64,000 nt of DNA from Poecilobothrus nobilitatus. Its lineage: Eukaryota > Arthropoda > Insecta > Diptera > Dolichopodidae. The notes below the pieces were generated by a model, which was given only the letters and a program-made list of their open reading frames with translations, had not been told where the DNA came from and did not search any database. Shown here one piece after another: positions 38,697 through 50,800 of the stretch. Positions within the stretch are counted from its first letter, which is position 1, and each line of letters begins with the position of its first letter. The stretch covers positions 110,549,996 through 110,613,995 of the forward strand of contig OX352774.1 of the NCBI GenBank assembly GCA_947095535.1, written 5' to 3'. The position numbers and the translations under genes are program-made.

Positions 38697-39472
38697 ATTT
38701 TTATACCCTATTCACCTAAAGTATAGAGTATATTAACTTTGGTATGGAGTTTGTAACAACAAAAAGGAAGCGAGTTAGATATGAACATGTATATACTTAT
38801 ATTCTGAATCAGGATCACCTCCTGAGTCGATTTAACGATGACCGCCCGTTCGTCTGTTCGCAAGATAACTCAAAAACTAGTAAAGCTATCTTGAGCTAGT
38901 AGGTTACTAATTACGAAAGGAAGGCAAAGTTCGATTTTGGAAAAAATCGGTCTATGGGTTCGGATTTTGGAAGCTTTCAAATGATTCCGGAGCAAATGAG
39001 ATTATCTCCAAAACCAACAAAGATAGAACCTTTGAATTTGGTACTATGATGTTCGTTCATGTGATTTATGCCTCTGAAATTTGAGAGGATTTGGTCCATG
39101 GATTCGGATTTTGGAAGCTTCCGAATGAGCCCCAGAGCAAACAAGTACATCTCCAAAACCAATAAAGATAGAACCTTTAAGTTTAGTACAATGGTGCTCT
39201 GGCATGTTTTCTTTATGCCCCTGAGATGGATTTGATGGATTGGAGTGGCAATTCCGGTACCTGACACAAACCTCCCAAGGGCTAACAAGCATATCTTCGA
39301 AATTAATAAAGATAGACACTTGAAATTTTGTTGAAATAAGACAGAAAAGGGAAGAAGTTCAAACAGCTGCTAAAAAACTTATGGATTTTTAATTTAATTG
39401 GAATTATTCAATTATTCAGATGTAGGGAATTAATAAGTCGGTTGCATCGACTTACTATTATATTTACTAGTT
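38697..39472 (-). mobile_element. DINE-1-like element, copy C
   Basis: This is the reverse orientation of copy A. It opens with TATACCCTATTCACC...AAAGTATAGAGTATA, then CATGTATATACTTATATTC and CTGAGTCGATTTAACGATG, and ends with the left-end hairpin ATAAGTCGGTTGCATCGACTTA near 39432-39453. Internal modules with CTCCAAAACCAACAAAGATAG repeat at spacings of about 140 bases. The open frames across it (39288-38977 and 39319-39044, minus) are frames of the repeat and not genes. Confidence 0.75.
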
Positions 39473-39514
39473 TTAATCCTTTTTTTACTATAAATCTATA
39501 ATATAATACACAAG

Positions 39515-39538
39515 ATGTTGGCGAGACCTTGCCAACAT
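39515..39538. repeat. Short perfect hairpin
   Basis: ATGTTGGC and GCCAACAT pair exactly around an eight-base loop (GAGACCTT). It stands alone in AT-rich DNA, directly beyond DINE-like copy C. Its role is unknown. Confidence 0.8.
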
Positions 39539-39639
39539 GTAAAAAAAAATATTTTATATCTATAATAAAACACTCACACTGAATGTAAACTAAACTGGCA
39601 ATGATGATATTTCTGTATATTTATTTAATAATTTAAAAT

Positions 39640-41100
39640 TTTATTACCACAGACACGAATCTTTAACTCAAAGTATTATCAAGAGACACAAACCGTTCCT
39701 TAAAAATATAAATAAATTTAGTAAATATTATTACCAGGGACCAAATTTTCCACTAGAAGTATTATCAGAGACACAAACCGTTCATTAAAAGTGAGTACAG
39801 TCAAAAAAGGAAAAGTACATACTTAAAAAACACATTTTCAATAAAAATAAATTCAGCAAATTTTTAATTTTTAAATTTGACCGCTACATCCATTATGAAC
39901 TGGTCGCAGCGGTAAATTAAAAATAAATTATTAATCTTCTGTTGGCAGTTTTCAAATGACTCTTTGTTTGGAAAAAAATAAAAATACTCTTAATAAAATT
40001 AAAAGACCTGAAAGTGAAAAGAGCAAAGTTTATAGTAAGCCTTATATTTATAAGAAAAAAATAATAGGCCGATTTTATTCTTGATTTTGTTTTCACTATT
40101 ATAAAAGCTGATAAAAGCTTCGCAACAGACTTTAAAGTAGTTTTCTTTATTTAGGTTGGAATTTTGATTTTTTAAGCTGAATTTTTGATATAACATAAAA
40201 TATTGGAATTTTTTTTATTAATATAAAATTCGGCATACTTAGCTAATTATATTTCATAACAGAAATCAAAAACTTACTAAATATTATAGAAATGGATATT
40301 TTTCTTAAAAAAAAGAAAAAATAACATAGAAAATATCATTTTAGAAGCCTTCTCTCACAATAGATTCATAATTTTGTACTAATTTATTATTAGACCATTA
40401 AATTAAAAAACTGTCGAAAACGACCGTCACAAAAAAAAAAGACCCCGAAAATTTATGAAATTACATTATCAAAGACATGAATCTTTTATTAAATATACCA
40501 AAGAACATTTAAATAAAATAAATTCAGCAAATTTTTTTCAAGCAAAAAAAAAATAAACGCAAAAGCAGGCAAAAGACTTGAAAGTAGTTTTGGTAATTGA
40601 AGTAATTTCGCGGCGAAAACAACTGCTTTTCATCGACATAAAAATTTTTTTTTTTAAACTAAAGAAAAATAGAGAGTAAAATTTTAACAAATATTGAAAT
40701 TATTTCGATTATTGGGAGTGTTTTAAATGTAACAAAAAAAAAAAAGTCGTAGCGGTTGGTGTTGGTTGGTTTTTCGCCGGTTTTTATTGTGCACTTTATA
40801 CATGTGTTTCAAACAATTTTTGAGATATCGGCACGAACTTTTACCCTGAATGTGTTTTTAGCTTGGACCATTTTTTCACAATGATTAAAAAACTGTCAAA
40901 AATTACCGCCACGAAAAAACGGCGAGAATAAATTAATAAACTGTACCTAACATTTTTAATTTTATGTGTTTAGATTTGTTTTATGTTTTTTTTCTATTAC
41001 AAGTAAGTAAGTGATTTCAACGTTTTTTTAATGGTGCTAATGTAAAAATGAAATTTTTAGGTAGTTTATTAAGGGAGTCAGTATGATAACGTAAATGTTT
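39640..41100. repeat. Cluster of local repeats, unclassified
   Basis: GAGACACAAACCGTTC.TTAAAA occurs twice (about 39694 and 39770), and AAATAAATTCAGCAAATTTTT occurs near 39846 and 40519. AAAAAACTGTC followed by ACCG(T/C)CAC recurs near 40405 and 40888. The copies are in the same orientation and suggest an old, internally repeated element. No open frame is supported. Confidence 0.5.
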
Positions 41101-41769
41101 TTGAATCTATAGAAATTGTGCAATTGCACAGGGGATTTTCTAGTAACTTTAAAATTTCGAAGAATTGTTAGAAGAATTTTTAGAAGTAGTTATTTAAGTT
41201 TTCACATTCAATTATATTAATATTAAATTGATAAAATAAGTTATTTTATCGATAAAATTTAATTAACTTTACATAAAAACAGAAGAAAGCAGAAAAAAAG
41301 TTTTTATGTTTTTTGTATGGTAAATTTATTTTATTAAAATAGTAAAAGTTAATAGAAAAGTTTTTTTTTATGCTATTTTTTCCAAAAGTACATATTCTAC
41401 TGATTTTATGGTTAGAGAGTTTCCGAAAACCGTCATTTATTTCAATTTACAACATAAAGAAATTAAAAACATGAAAATCTATAGTAAAGAAAAAAAAATA
41501 TATTCATATTCAAAACACATTCTCTTTGTTCAAAATTTATTCAATTTTTTTTCTCATTATTTAATTTAACCAACAGACAACTGGAAATTGTGAAGACAGT
41601 GTTTATATGTTGTTATTTCGTATATTCCATTTTTATGTATTTAAATACAAAATGAAAATCATTATCAAATAAGAAAATGTCATTTTAAAATATTTCCGAA
41701 ATATCTGATCCTAAAAATATGCAATGAAATACATAACTTGTATTGTCTATATTCTATAAGTGATAAACG

Positions 41770-42030
41770 AGGGGCTTCGGTAGCCTAGTGGGTAGGCGTG
41801 TGGCGTATTAACCGAAGGAGTGTGGGTTCGATCCCTGCACAGGTCGTAAGTGTTTTTTTCTTTACATACCCCCTTACGACCAAATATAATGTAAATATAT
41901 AGTATATAATATAAACAAAATAAATAATATTAGTATATAATTTAATAATAGTATAAAAACCTATAATGGCCTAAAGTAGCCGATGGTTCAATAATATTGC
42001 ATTACATTTATGTATGTAATATTAATATAA
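41770..42030 (+). mobile_element. tRNA-derived SINE, near full length
   Basis: The head reads AGGGGCTTCGGTAGCCTAGT and on to GGGTTCGATCCC. Box A (TAGCCTAGTGGG) and box B (GGTTCGATCCC) are both well formed and spaced as in a tRNA. The rest does not fold as a tRNA acceptor stem. A 3' body follows (CCTTACGACCAAATATAATG and TAGCCGATGGTTCAATAATA), ending in an AT-rich tail. The body matches the reversed copy at 43655-43835 but not the copies at 31735 and 55579, so there are two SINE subfamilies with a similar head. Confidence 0.8.
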
Positions 42031-42044
42031 AATAAATAAATAAC

Positions 42045-43364
42045 AAGGTAGAATGTAAACCAATGGTTTTTAAAAGCGCACATTTCCAAAACTCAATACA
42101 AACTGTTTAGAAGTGTGACTTACACAAAAATTTGAAAATTTCACGTAATAAGAACAAACGTGAAAATAGGACATTTTTGAAATTTTGAGGGGCTATAAGT
42201 CCGGAGTCCTATATAACTAAGAAAAGCCGTTAACACACGTAAAAATATATTATTAAACCTTTAATTTTCATGTCTTGCCGAAGAAAAATGTTTACAGGTG
42301 CCTAAGTTACAGGTGTCTAAAAATAGCAAATTTTCATTTTTTGAGGCGTAATAACTCTTAAAGAGGGGGTGTTACAAAAAAATTTTCTGAGGAAACTTAT
42401 ACTAATTCTAAAAGTTCTTTCTTGTCTCAAAATTTCAGGTTCCTATCTAAAGGGGTGCCGGAGTTATGAAAAAAGAAATTTTATGCAAAATGTGGTTTTC
42501 ACATAACGGTAAATTTAAATAGTAAATTACAAACTATTACATAATTTTGATATTTTTTTATATAGATAATAAAATTTTCGATCTTCTGGCGGTTTTAGAT
42601 TGCAAAATTATTATGCAGAGCCCGAGATATATACATCTGAAAATGGGACTTTTTCGCAATTTTGAAGAGCTGCAACTTTGGAACCCTTTACAATTAAAAT
42701 AAACCTTTAACACACATAAAAATATATTATTGTAGCTTTAATTTTTATATCTTGCAGAAGTAAAATGTGTACAGGTTCCTAAGTTACAGGTGTTTAAAAA
42801 TAGCAAATTTTCAATTTTTAAGCCCTAATAGCTCATAAACAGGGGGTGGTCCAAAAAAATTTTCTGAGCAAACTTATACTAATTCTAAAAGTTCTTTCTT
42901 GCCTCAAAATTTCAAGCTTCTATCTAGAAGCGTGCCGGAGTTATGAAAATAGAAAAATCATGCAAAATTTGGTTTTCACATAACGGTAAATTTAAATACT
43001 AAATTTAAAAAAATTGTATAATTTTGATATTAATTTATAAAGATAAAAGAAATACCTGTCGAATGACGTTTTCAGATTGAAAAAATCTTAAGCAGAACAT
43101 AAGATATATAAATTTAAAAATAGGGCTTTTTCAAAGTTTGAGGGGCTGTAGCTCCGTAATGGGGGGGGCTACATGAAAAAGTTGTTCCACAAAATTATTT
43201 TTTTTATGAGACCTACCTATGGTTAAAATTTTTTTTCTCTATCTTTAACGGTGTAGAAGTTTTGTAAACAGACGGACGGACGGACGGACGGACGGACGGA
43301 CGGACGGACAGAGTGAAACTAATAAGCACATTTTTTCAAAATTTTTTTGGAAATGTGCTAAAAA
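42045..43364 (-). mobile_element. Family F1 repeat, longest copy
   Basis: It runs from ACAAGGTAGAATGTAAACC to the terminal hairpin AGCACATTT...AAATGTGCTAA (43325-43361). Two internal copies of a module, about 477 bases apart (from 42294 and 42771), share the words AAGTTACAGGTGT, TTATACTAATTCTAAAAGTT, GTGCCGGAGTTATGAAAA and TTTTCACATAACGGTAAATT. There is a (GACG)n tract at 43270-43309. No open frame spans it. A terminal hairpin followed by CTAA would suit a Helitron-type 3' end, but this is not proven. Confidence 0.8.
43270..43309. repeat. (GACG)n microsatellite
   Basis: About ten uninterrupted GACG units lie inside the F1 element. Other F1 copies have only two or three (GTCCGTCTGTCCGTC and similar), so this copy has expanded. 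Confidence 0.95.
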
Positions 43365-43654
43365 GTGATAAACGCCTTTCTAAACCTTTAATTAAGATTT
43401 AAGCCAAATGCTAAGCCGCCTAATTTAAGCCAATGCTAAAATAAAAATAAAATATTGATTCAAATTAACAAAAAAATTAAAATACTAGTTTAAATGTTAA
43501 TTGTAAAATAAAGAAAACCGTTTTTGTTAAATTTTTCTAGGTTAAGATATTTTTAAGACACATAAAGGGATAAATAAAGTTGAAATATTAAAAAAAAAAA
43601 AAAAAAATTCTAAACCTTATCCTATAATATGTATTTTATTTTTATTAATATTAG

Positions 43655-43835
43655 AAATCATATAGGATTATGCAATATTACAAAACCATCGGCTACTAAG
43701 CGGCTCATATAGATCGAATACTATTATTAATTTATATACTAATATTATTTATTCTGTTTATGTTTGCAGGGCTAATAAGCCACTCCCACGGTTTATAATA
43801 ACCACGTGCTTACCCACTAACACACTGACGCCCCT
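43655..43835 (-). mobile_element. tRNA-derived SINE, truncated copy
   Basis: On the minus strand it begins GGGGCGTCAGTGTGTTAGTG at 43835 and later reads GAATAAATAATATTAGTAT and TAGCCGATGGTTTTGTAATA, matching the body of the SINE at 41770. Box A is altered and box B lost. With the SINE at 41770 it brackets the F1 element in inverted orientation. Confidence 0.7.
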
Positions 43836-43839
43836 GTAT

Positions 43840-45605
43840 TAAATATAATATTACCAAAAAGGATCAGTTCAAAGTAATGAGAAAAATTACATGATTTTTG
43901 AAATTTGTGCCCGTTTTTCAACTTATAATATAATGAATTACCGATGCTAAATATTTATTATTAGTCTATACTAATCCAGGTCTGACAGATAATTTTTAAG
44001 GGTTAAATTCAGTTTAGCAGTTATAGTTATAGTTATGATTAGTTAGAGTTAAATGAAACCTGTATTATCGCCCGATCTTTTGCTAATATCCATAAAAGAG
44101 TTGCTTATAAAAATATCATTGTCTTATCCACAAAAAGTACAGTGTTCTTGTGATGAATTGCTCTCGTATGCTATTCTAACGTTAAGTTAAAATTTAGTTA
44201 AATGAAATTTAATTATTTAAAAAAGGAGGCAAAGTTAACAGCAAATTGGAGAAATAGTTTAATTTTTTTGACAAAATATCTTGCAACTCATCCTTGTAAA
44301 ATCTTTAAGCTACTTTTTATTATACACAGCATTAACTTTAATGTTTAAAGCATAACTCTAAAATGAGCTTTACCTTCAAGTATCTTATAATAAGCATTTC
44401 AAAGCAAAATTGAGAAAGTAGAAACATTATTTACATCTTTAACTTACAATCATGATTCATAAAAAAAAAAAAAAAGATGCCACTTTTTTGTTTGGTTTTA
44501 GGTATATGTTATATTCTCTAGCATGAACACTGCAAAAAAGTCATAAAGTCACACTAACACGTTTGACTAACTTTAATAACATTTTTGTGTATGTTCTTTA
44601 ATAAGTTTTTTTTTTCTTGAATGTAGAAACTAAATAATACAGAAATAAATACCAAAAAAACAAAAAAAAAAATTATTAGTAAAACATGTTCAAAGCACAC
44701 TATATATATTCCACATATATTGAAAAAAAAAAAAAGGATATTAAAAAGAAACCAAGATTCAAATAAGAAAAAAAAAACAAAGTGCAAGTTGTGATCCTTA
44801 GAAACAAAAAGAGTAACTTTGTAAATTTACTTTTTTAAGGGAAATTAATGTCAAGTTTTTTTCTCCTTTCCATTTTTTGGAAACATTTTTTTTTTGGTTT
44901 CATATATCCTTAAATTACAATTGACTGTAATTAGAATTTTTTTTTCCATTTTTATATCAACTACCTTTTATTCTAAAAACAAAAAATTCTATTTGCGAAA
45001 TTAAAAACATTTAAAATGAGATAAACAATTTTTTTTTTACTTTTACTATAAAAATAAGATGAAAGTTCTAAGTTAATAAAATTGCTTTTTATTGATTTTG
45101 GCATCTTAATTGATAAATAAAGATCTTAGATTTTGCAAATAACGTACAGGCAAAGTTCACCACTTTTTTCCCTTTATGTGTCATCTTTAAATTTTAATGT
45201 TTTTTCTTATGTTTTATAGACATGTGATATATGCAATAAAATTTATTTTATTTCATCAATTTACAAATCCAGTTTACAGTAAATGTATAAATGTAATATT
45301 TTGCTACTTTTCCTGTTTTAATTTAGTCACTTGATTTTGTTTTTCGAAATTGACGACAATCTGCAATTTTTTTTAACTTATACCATTTTTTTAATGATAC
45401 TTAGTTGTCGATGGACAAATAACCAATAAAAAGTGATCAACAAATCGATTTAACGAAATCAGAACGAGTTAAAACTATTTTGACAATATAGAAAGAAAAT
45501 TTATAATCAAATATAATTTTTTATAATGTTCTGAATAATTGTATCAAAAAGAGCTCTATTAGATACATTTATTGTTGGGCTGTACTAGAGTGTCGAAAAG
45601 TTTTT
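43840..45605. other. Intergenic DNA, nothing recognised
   Basis: AT-rich sequence with long A and T runs. The open frame at 44787-44554 (-) is a Phe/Ile string translated from such runs. Confidence 0.5.
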
Positions 45606-45830
45606 TTTTTTTTTTCTAAAGGAGATGGCAATCTTCCAAAGACACCAAGAATACCGTCTTAGTAGTATCACGTTCTTACCGACTAAACTCAGCTCTCCCT
45701 TTAGCCAATATAATAGGCTAAAACCTATAACTGCTAATGCAGTATATTATCTAAAAAGTAGGGATTGGAGAGGAAAGGCTAAAGATGAAGAAACCTTGAA
45801 TTTGATAGTGGGACTGTAAGTATTAATCCG
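45606..45830 (+). repeat. Family R dispersed repeat, copy 2
   Basis: A T-run and TCTAAAGGAGATGGCAA are followed by CTTCCAAAGACACCAAGAAT, TTACCGACTAAACTCAGCTC, TTTAGCCAATATAATAGGCT and GATTGGAGAGGAAAGGC. The reverse complement of 52600-52860 aligns along this whole length. A 64-codon open frame (45625-45819) is present but is not preserved in the other copies, so it is probably chance. Confidence 0.7.
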
Positions 45831-45839
45831 CCTATTATG

Positions 45840-47140
45840 ATTATACTATTATGCTAACAGTGATAAAGCCGTCAACAGTTACACCATATGCAGTAGTGTA
45901 TAAAAGCTTCCTGCATGTGGTAATAATTTAAGGTAAATCCACTGCTTTTTTTTTGAATCCAAGACCCTTCAAATGAAACACTTGTTAGTGGCTACTACGC
46001 GCGTATGTGTCAGATATTTATAACTTAAAAATAAATAACATTTTATGAAATATGTTTAAAATTTGAAATTTTATAATCAAATTAAAATTAAAAAATTTGC
46101 AAAACATTTAAAGTGTAATTAAATTTTTAGAATTTCGATTCTAAACAATAGAATTAATAAATATCTCATTATTCTGCTTGAAATCTTAGCCAGATTTCTA
46201 TTAAAATATACATGTTTTTTTTTTGTTAAAGAAAAGTCTGTTCTTTCGGCTTTTCTTAAATATATGAGATGCTGTCAATGATTATAACAATAATACAATT
46301 GAAAAGAATTATTTGTTATATTAAGTACTTTATATAAGCATTTTATAATGACATTTTAATAATAACAATGTAAAAATAAAAAATTCTATAAGAAAAATGG
46401 CTATTAAAAGTTTTTCTTATAACCATATTTTTATAGACGTGTTTACATGCCCATTATAATTTTTTTATCGTTTTATTTTCAAATTAACTTTTAATACTTA
46501 TAAAAAAAACAAAATGCTGCAATTTCGATTACTACATATTTTGATTTTTTATGTACATCTAAATATATTTTCATTATAACAAAAAGTACAAAATGAAAAC
46601 ATATTTTTTTCTTTTAATGTCCTTTAACGGTTTTTCTTAATGGCCATTATTGGTAATTTTGAAGAAAATTGAAACAATTTCTTATAAATATGTAATATGC
46701 ATATCCTCTGCAACTTTAGAAAAAAACAAAGACATTTTCCAAAATCTAAAACAATTCTTATTTTTATAGCAGCTATTTGAATATTAAATTGTTATTCAAT
46801 AACTTTAACAGCTCAATTAATAATGGTAAATTGCCTATCAATTTTTGCTTATCGTTCTTTTAAAAATATTAAAAAAATAATTTTAAATTCACTTGAAAGA
46901 ACATTCAACTTTGACTTTTCTTTGAATATTAAGAAATTGTTGGTTTTTTTTTGTTTTAGAAAACTTGTCTTTTAGATTCATTTCATTTTACAAGAAATAT
47001 GAATTTTTCTATTAAAACTGTATCTTTAATTCAATCTTCGAACGTATAAATAAAGTTTAATAATTAAAGTAAAAAAATTTTATATTAAAAATCTAGTAAC
47101 TAGTAACTTGAATATTCATCAATTTTTGATAGCATTTAGC
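45840..47140. other. Intergenic DNA, nothing recognised
   Basis: AT-rich sequence without a supported open frame or repeat family. Confidence 0.5.
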
Positions 47141-47144
47141 CTTT

Positions 47145-47885
47145 TAGCATTTAGCTTGACTCATACCTAAGCAATAGATACTTCAGAGTTCGCTATGGAA
47201 CTGAATATTCCACTCAGATCTAAAAGCGATAACGGCAGGTGTTCCGCAGGGAAGTGTTCTTGGGCCTGTAATATATCTATTGTTCACAAGAGATATCCCT
47301 CAAGATATTAATGTTACTTAAGCGACATTTGCAGATGATACTGCGATTCTCTCAGTCGGAAATTGTATTGCTGACGCCACAAATAAATTGCAAAACGCAA
47401 TAAATAAAATAACAACTTGGACGCAAAAATGGCGAATCAAGTTAAACGAAACTAAATCAACACACATAAATTTCACGCTCAAAAAAATAGCCAATCTTCC
47501 TGTATTCAAACTGGTTACTAGGACGTAAATCCGAGTTGTCAGTAGAAAATAAAATCTTGCTATACAAACAGGTATTGAAACCATTTTAACCAAACCATTC
47601 AAACCAAACTATGGGGCTGTGCAAAAATATCAAATATTAATATACTCCAAACTACTCAAAACAAAGTACTACGTGGAGTTGTAAACGCCCCTTAGTATAT
47701 ACACAACAAAGACCTACATCGGGATCTACAGATCAAATTGGTAACTGAAGAGATCAGAACGTAGCACTACCAGCGCTGGTGGATACATGAGAACGTCAAA
47801 ATGAAAGCTGTACTGGATGTTAATAACAATATTCGTCGGCTGAAAAGAAGGAAACCGCAAGAGTTACTACAATGAGCGATGGAAA
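47145..47885 (+). pseudogene. Jockey-like non-LTR retrotransposon, reverse transcriptase remnant
   Basis: The frames read SYLSNRYFRVRYGTEYSTQ, then after a frameshift near 47215, ITAGVPQGSVLGPVIYLLFT, then ATFADDTAILS at about 47322-47354 with the catalytic Asp pair, then TTWTQKWRIKLNETKSTHIN. Later pieces read KLWGCAKISNINILQTTQNK and VLRGVVNAP. These are the palm motifs and the C-terminal region of Jockey-clade LINE polymerases. A TAA before ATFADDT, frameshifts and an internal deletion after about 47500 show it is inactive. Confidence 0.88.
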
Positions 47886-47889
47886 CATA

Positions 47890-50800
47890 TTTTAAATAAT
47901 ATTTTTCCAATACATGTGAACAAATAAAAAGAAGAAAAACTATTTAGTCGATCAAACAGATTGGTGTCAACAAGGAATGGTGGTTGTAGCTTGTAAGAAT
48001 CCGGCAAACTGTAGCAGAATACGGGTTCTATAATATCTTTTGAAGATCTCCACCGACCTACGAAAAAAAAATTTAGCCTTTATCAAATTTTGAATTTAAT
48101 GTGAAATTAAAGAATTCCGAATATTTACTAAAATAGAAAGCAGATACTACTGTCAGGACAGTTCGCTGTTGAAAAAATTAAAGACAAAAAAAAACATAGG
48201 CCTTAATTTTATAAATACTCATAAACGATCATAAGAATTATAATGGGGAAAATTTTTGAGAGAAAAGCGAAGAGAAAATGATTGAAAAATAATAAATTGT
48301 AGAAAAATTACGAACATTTTGTGACTCAAATTTTTTTTTTTAAATTTTAAAAGTCATCCCCAAAATCAGAACATAAATGTTAAATTTAAATATCAAAAGG
48401 TTATAATTTTATTTGTTGGGATAATGATAATAATTTTTAAAAGATATTTAGGTACTATAATGGTTATTCCAAAAAAAATTGTTTAAGTTTAAAAACTTTC
48501 ATAGAATTTGGTATCAACAAAGGAAAATTATTTCAGGTTTTAAAGTTTCACTAAAATTACAAACACGTAATATGTAAAATATTCAATTGGAAGTTAGAAT
48601 GTAAAATTATTCAAAGAAAAATTCTTTAAAAAGTGTGGAGGCATTCAAAACATGGTATTTTCGAAAAATTTAACAAATTATTTTTAGTATGAATTAATAA
48701 AAACTCTTGGACACCCAATACGAACATATTATTTACATTCTGTTTCCATAAAATTTAATCATCTTGTAGAAAAATTAATTATCTGGCTTATTATTAAGTT
48801 TCAAAATATATATATGTTTATGGTATTTACTCCAACCCGTTTCCCCGAATCAACACATAAGTATTGCCAAAAAACTAGATCATCTTTTTCACATATTTCA
48901 GACGTCATAATTAAGCTCCAGGATAACAATCATAGCTACAATGAAAATGAGAAATCTATAGATTGCTTTGAATATAATATTAATGAGATTAAAAAGAACA
49001 GACATCCTTCTGATATCCGCTTCATACTTATAGTTAAGATTGACAAAGTTCTAGTAAAAATAGACATCATCATGGTTTAAAAATTTATAATATCTAAGCA
49101 TTAAATGACATGTTTATTGGCAGAAGTTGAAAAACAAATAATCCTTTAACTATAATAAATATTTATAATTTTCAATTTAACGAAGGTAACATTTATATAT
49201 ACTTATTATATAGTTACGTTATGGTTTAGTATATAAAAAAAAAGAAATATGTAATAATAAAATTTTCAAAAATGAAACAAAAACCATTCCAAAACTAATT
49301 AGAAACGTCAAGTGGCCATGTCAAATTTTTATTCAAAATAAAGAAAAGAAATAAAAAACCAAAAAAATTTTTCATAATTCCAAAAAAATTTTTTTAACAA
49401 AAAAAAAATCCAAATACTGTGATTTGATATGCTCATTTTTTTTTTTTTTTTGTTAACACTTCTAAAATATTCAATCGGTACACAATAAAGTCAATGCCCA
49501 AAAAAAAACGAAAATTTGAAATTTCAACAAAAATTTTTTTAAGAGCTTTGGTAATTTAAATTACTGATGAGGCTGTGATTTTTGTTTTTTCAACTTCCAG
49601 TGCAGTGCTTCTACCACAGTTTTATTTTTAAGTCTTTGGTCTTTTTTTTTTTGTTATAAAAATCAAAATAAAAGCCTTTATATTTACGTTTTTATATTAT
49701 GTATAAGATTTCTTCCATAGTAAACTTTTAACAAAAAACGAATAATTTTTGTTTAAATTTTGGGAACATGTTTCGAAAAGTGTATTGTAAAGTGTAAAAT
49801 TGAAAAATGAATCTTTTATCAAACCAAATTAACACAAGACTGATGGAAACTAAAATACTTTTAAACAAATATAGCGAAGAATTTGAAAAACTCAGAAAAA
49901 GAAATTTAGAATTAGAAAAATAATTAGAATAAGTTAATTTGCCCTAAATTTTGTTGATTACAGAATAGTGGACTAGACTGCAATATGAAAAGAACTGGAA
50001 CAAAATCTTTTCCTTCAACAAATTATAAATCTAATCAAAAAAATATACAGAAGCTGATTAACCATTGAGAAGCATAAAGTGATAACATAAATAGAAATAT
50101 CAAAAAGATGCCAAACAATAAAAAAAATTACATATATAACCGCAACATTTTGGAAAATCTTAAAGTTTTAGACAAACTTTTATACTTTTTCTATTATTTC
50201 CGCACAACTTTCTTAAAGGATCATATGAAAATTCTGGCTTTTTTTTAATTCTGAGTTTACATACAATTGGTACATGAATATATCTTTTTTTGCACATAAT
50301 ATATACTCTTCTTTCGGCATATGTGAAGCGTCCCAAATCCAAAATTTTTTAATTAAAAATGATATACCCTTAAAGGGCAATTTATGAAACTAAACCCTAA
50401 AATTCCCTCCTTATACTAGCAGAATTTTCACATCCCAAAATATAACCGAATTTTAAAAAAAAAAATGTATTTTTGTACATTTCGACAAAAATTTTAATTG
50501 TGTTTTTTTTTTGTATTTTCATTTTTATACTCAAGTAGCGAAAATGAAAAAAATAATTTATTATACGGTTAGTTTTTTTTTCAAGATACATACTAGTCTA
50601 TATAGTAGTGGTTATATTTTATTATAAAATTTCAATATTTTTATTGAGAATATGAATTGGTATACAGCCAGCAGCAACCATCATCACAATATAAGAGTCA
50701 AATATATTAACTACTGATAATATATATTTTGAAATTAAAATATAACCATTGAAAATAATACCACAGTATTATGCACGAATGAATAATGTTTTATGTTTTT

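Larger units (their letters stand above)
41758..43374. mobile_element. SINE plus F1 composite bounded by a direct repeat
   Basis: AAGTGATAAACG occurs directly before the SINE head (41758-41769) and directly after the far end of the F1 element (43363-43374). The first three bases of the right copy may belong to the F1 end, leaving at least nine matching bases. This looks like the target-site duplication of one insertion event that now contains both elements. Confidence 0.6.

Noticed and set aside
38977..39319. Two overlapping minus-strand frames (103 and 91 codons)
   Set aside because: They translate the DINE-like repeat; the similar peptide stretches come from its tandem modules.
41770..41850. 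Possible functional tRNA gene
   Set aside because: Box A and box B are good, but the ends do not pair as an acceptor stem and the unit continues into a repeated body found elsewhere, so it is a SINE head.
47318..47602. 94-codon minus-strand frame
   Set aside because: It is antisense to the reverse transcriptase remnant whose motifs read on the plus strand.
48814..49080. 88-codon + strand frame as a gene
   Set aside because: Its composition is plausible, but there is no recognisable domain, splice context or neighbour to support it.
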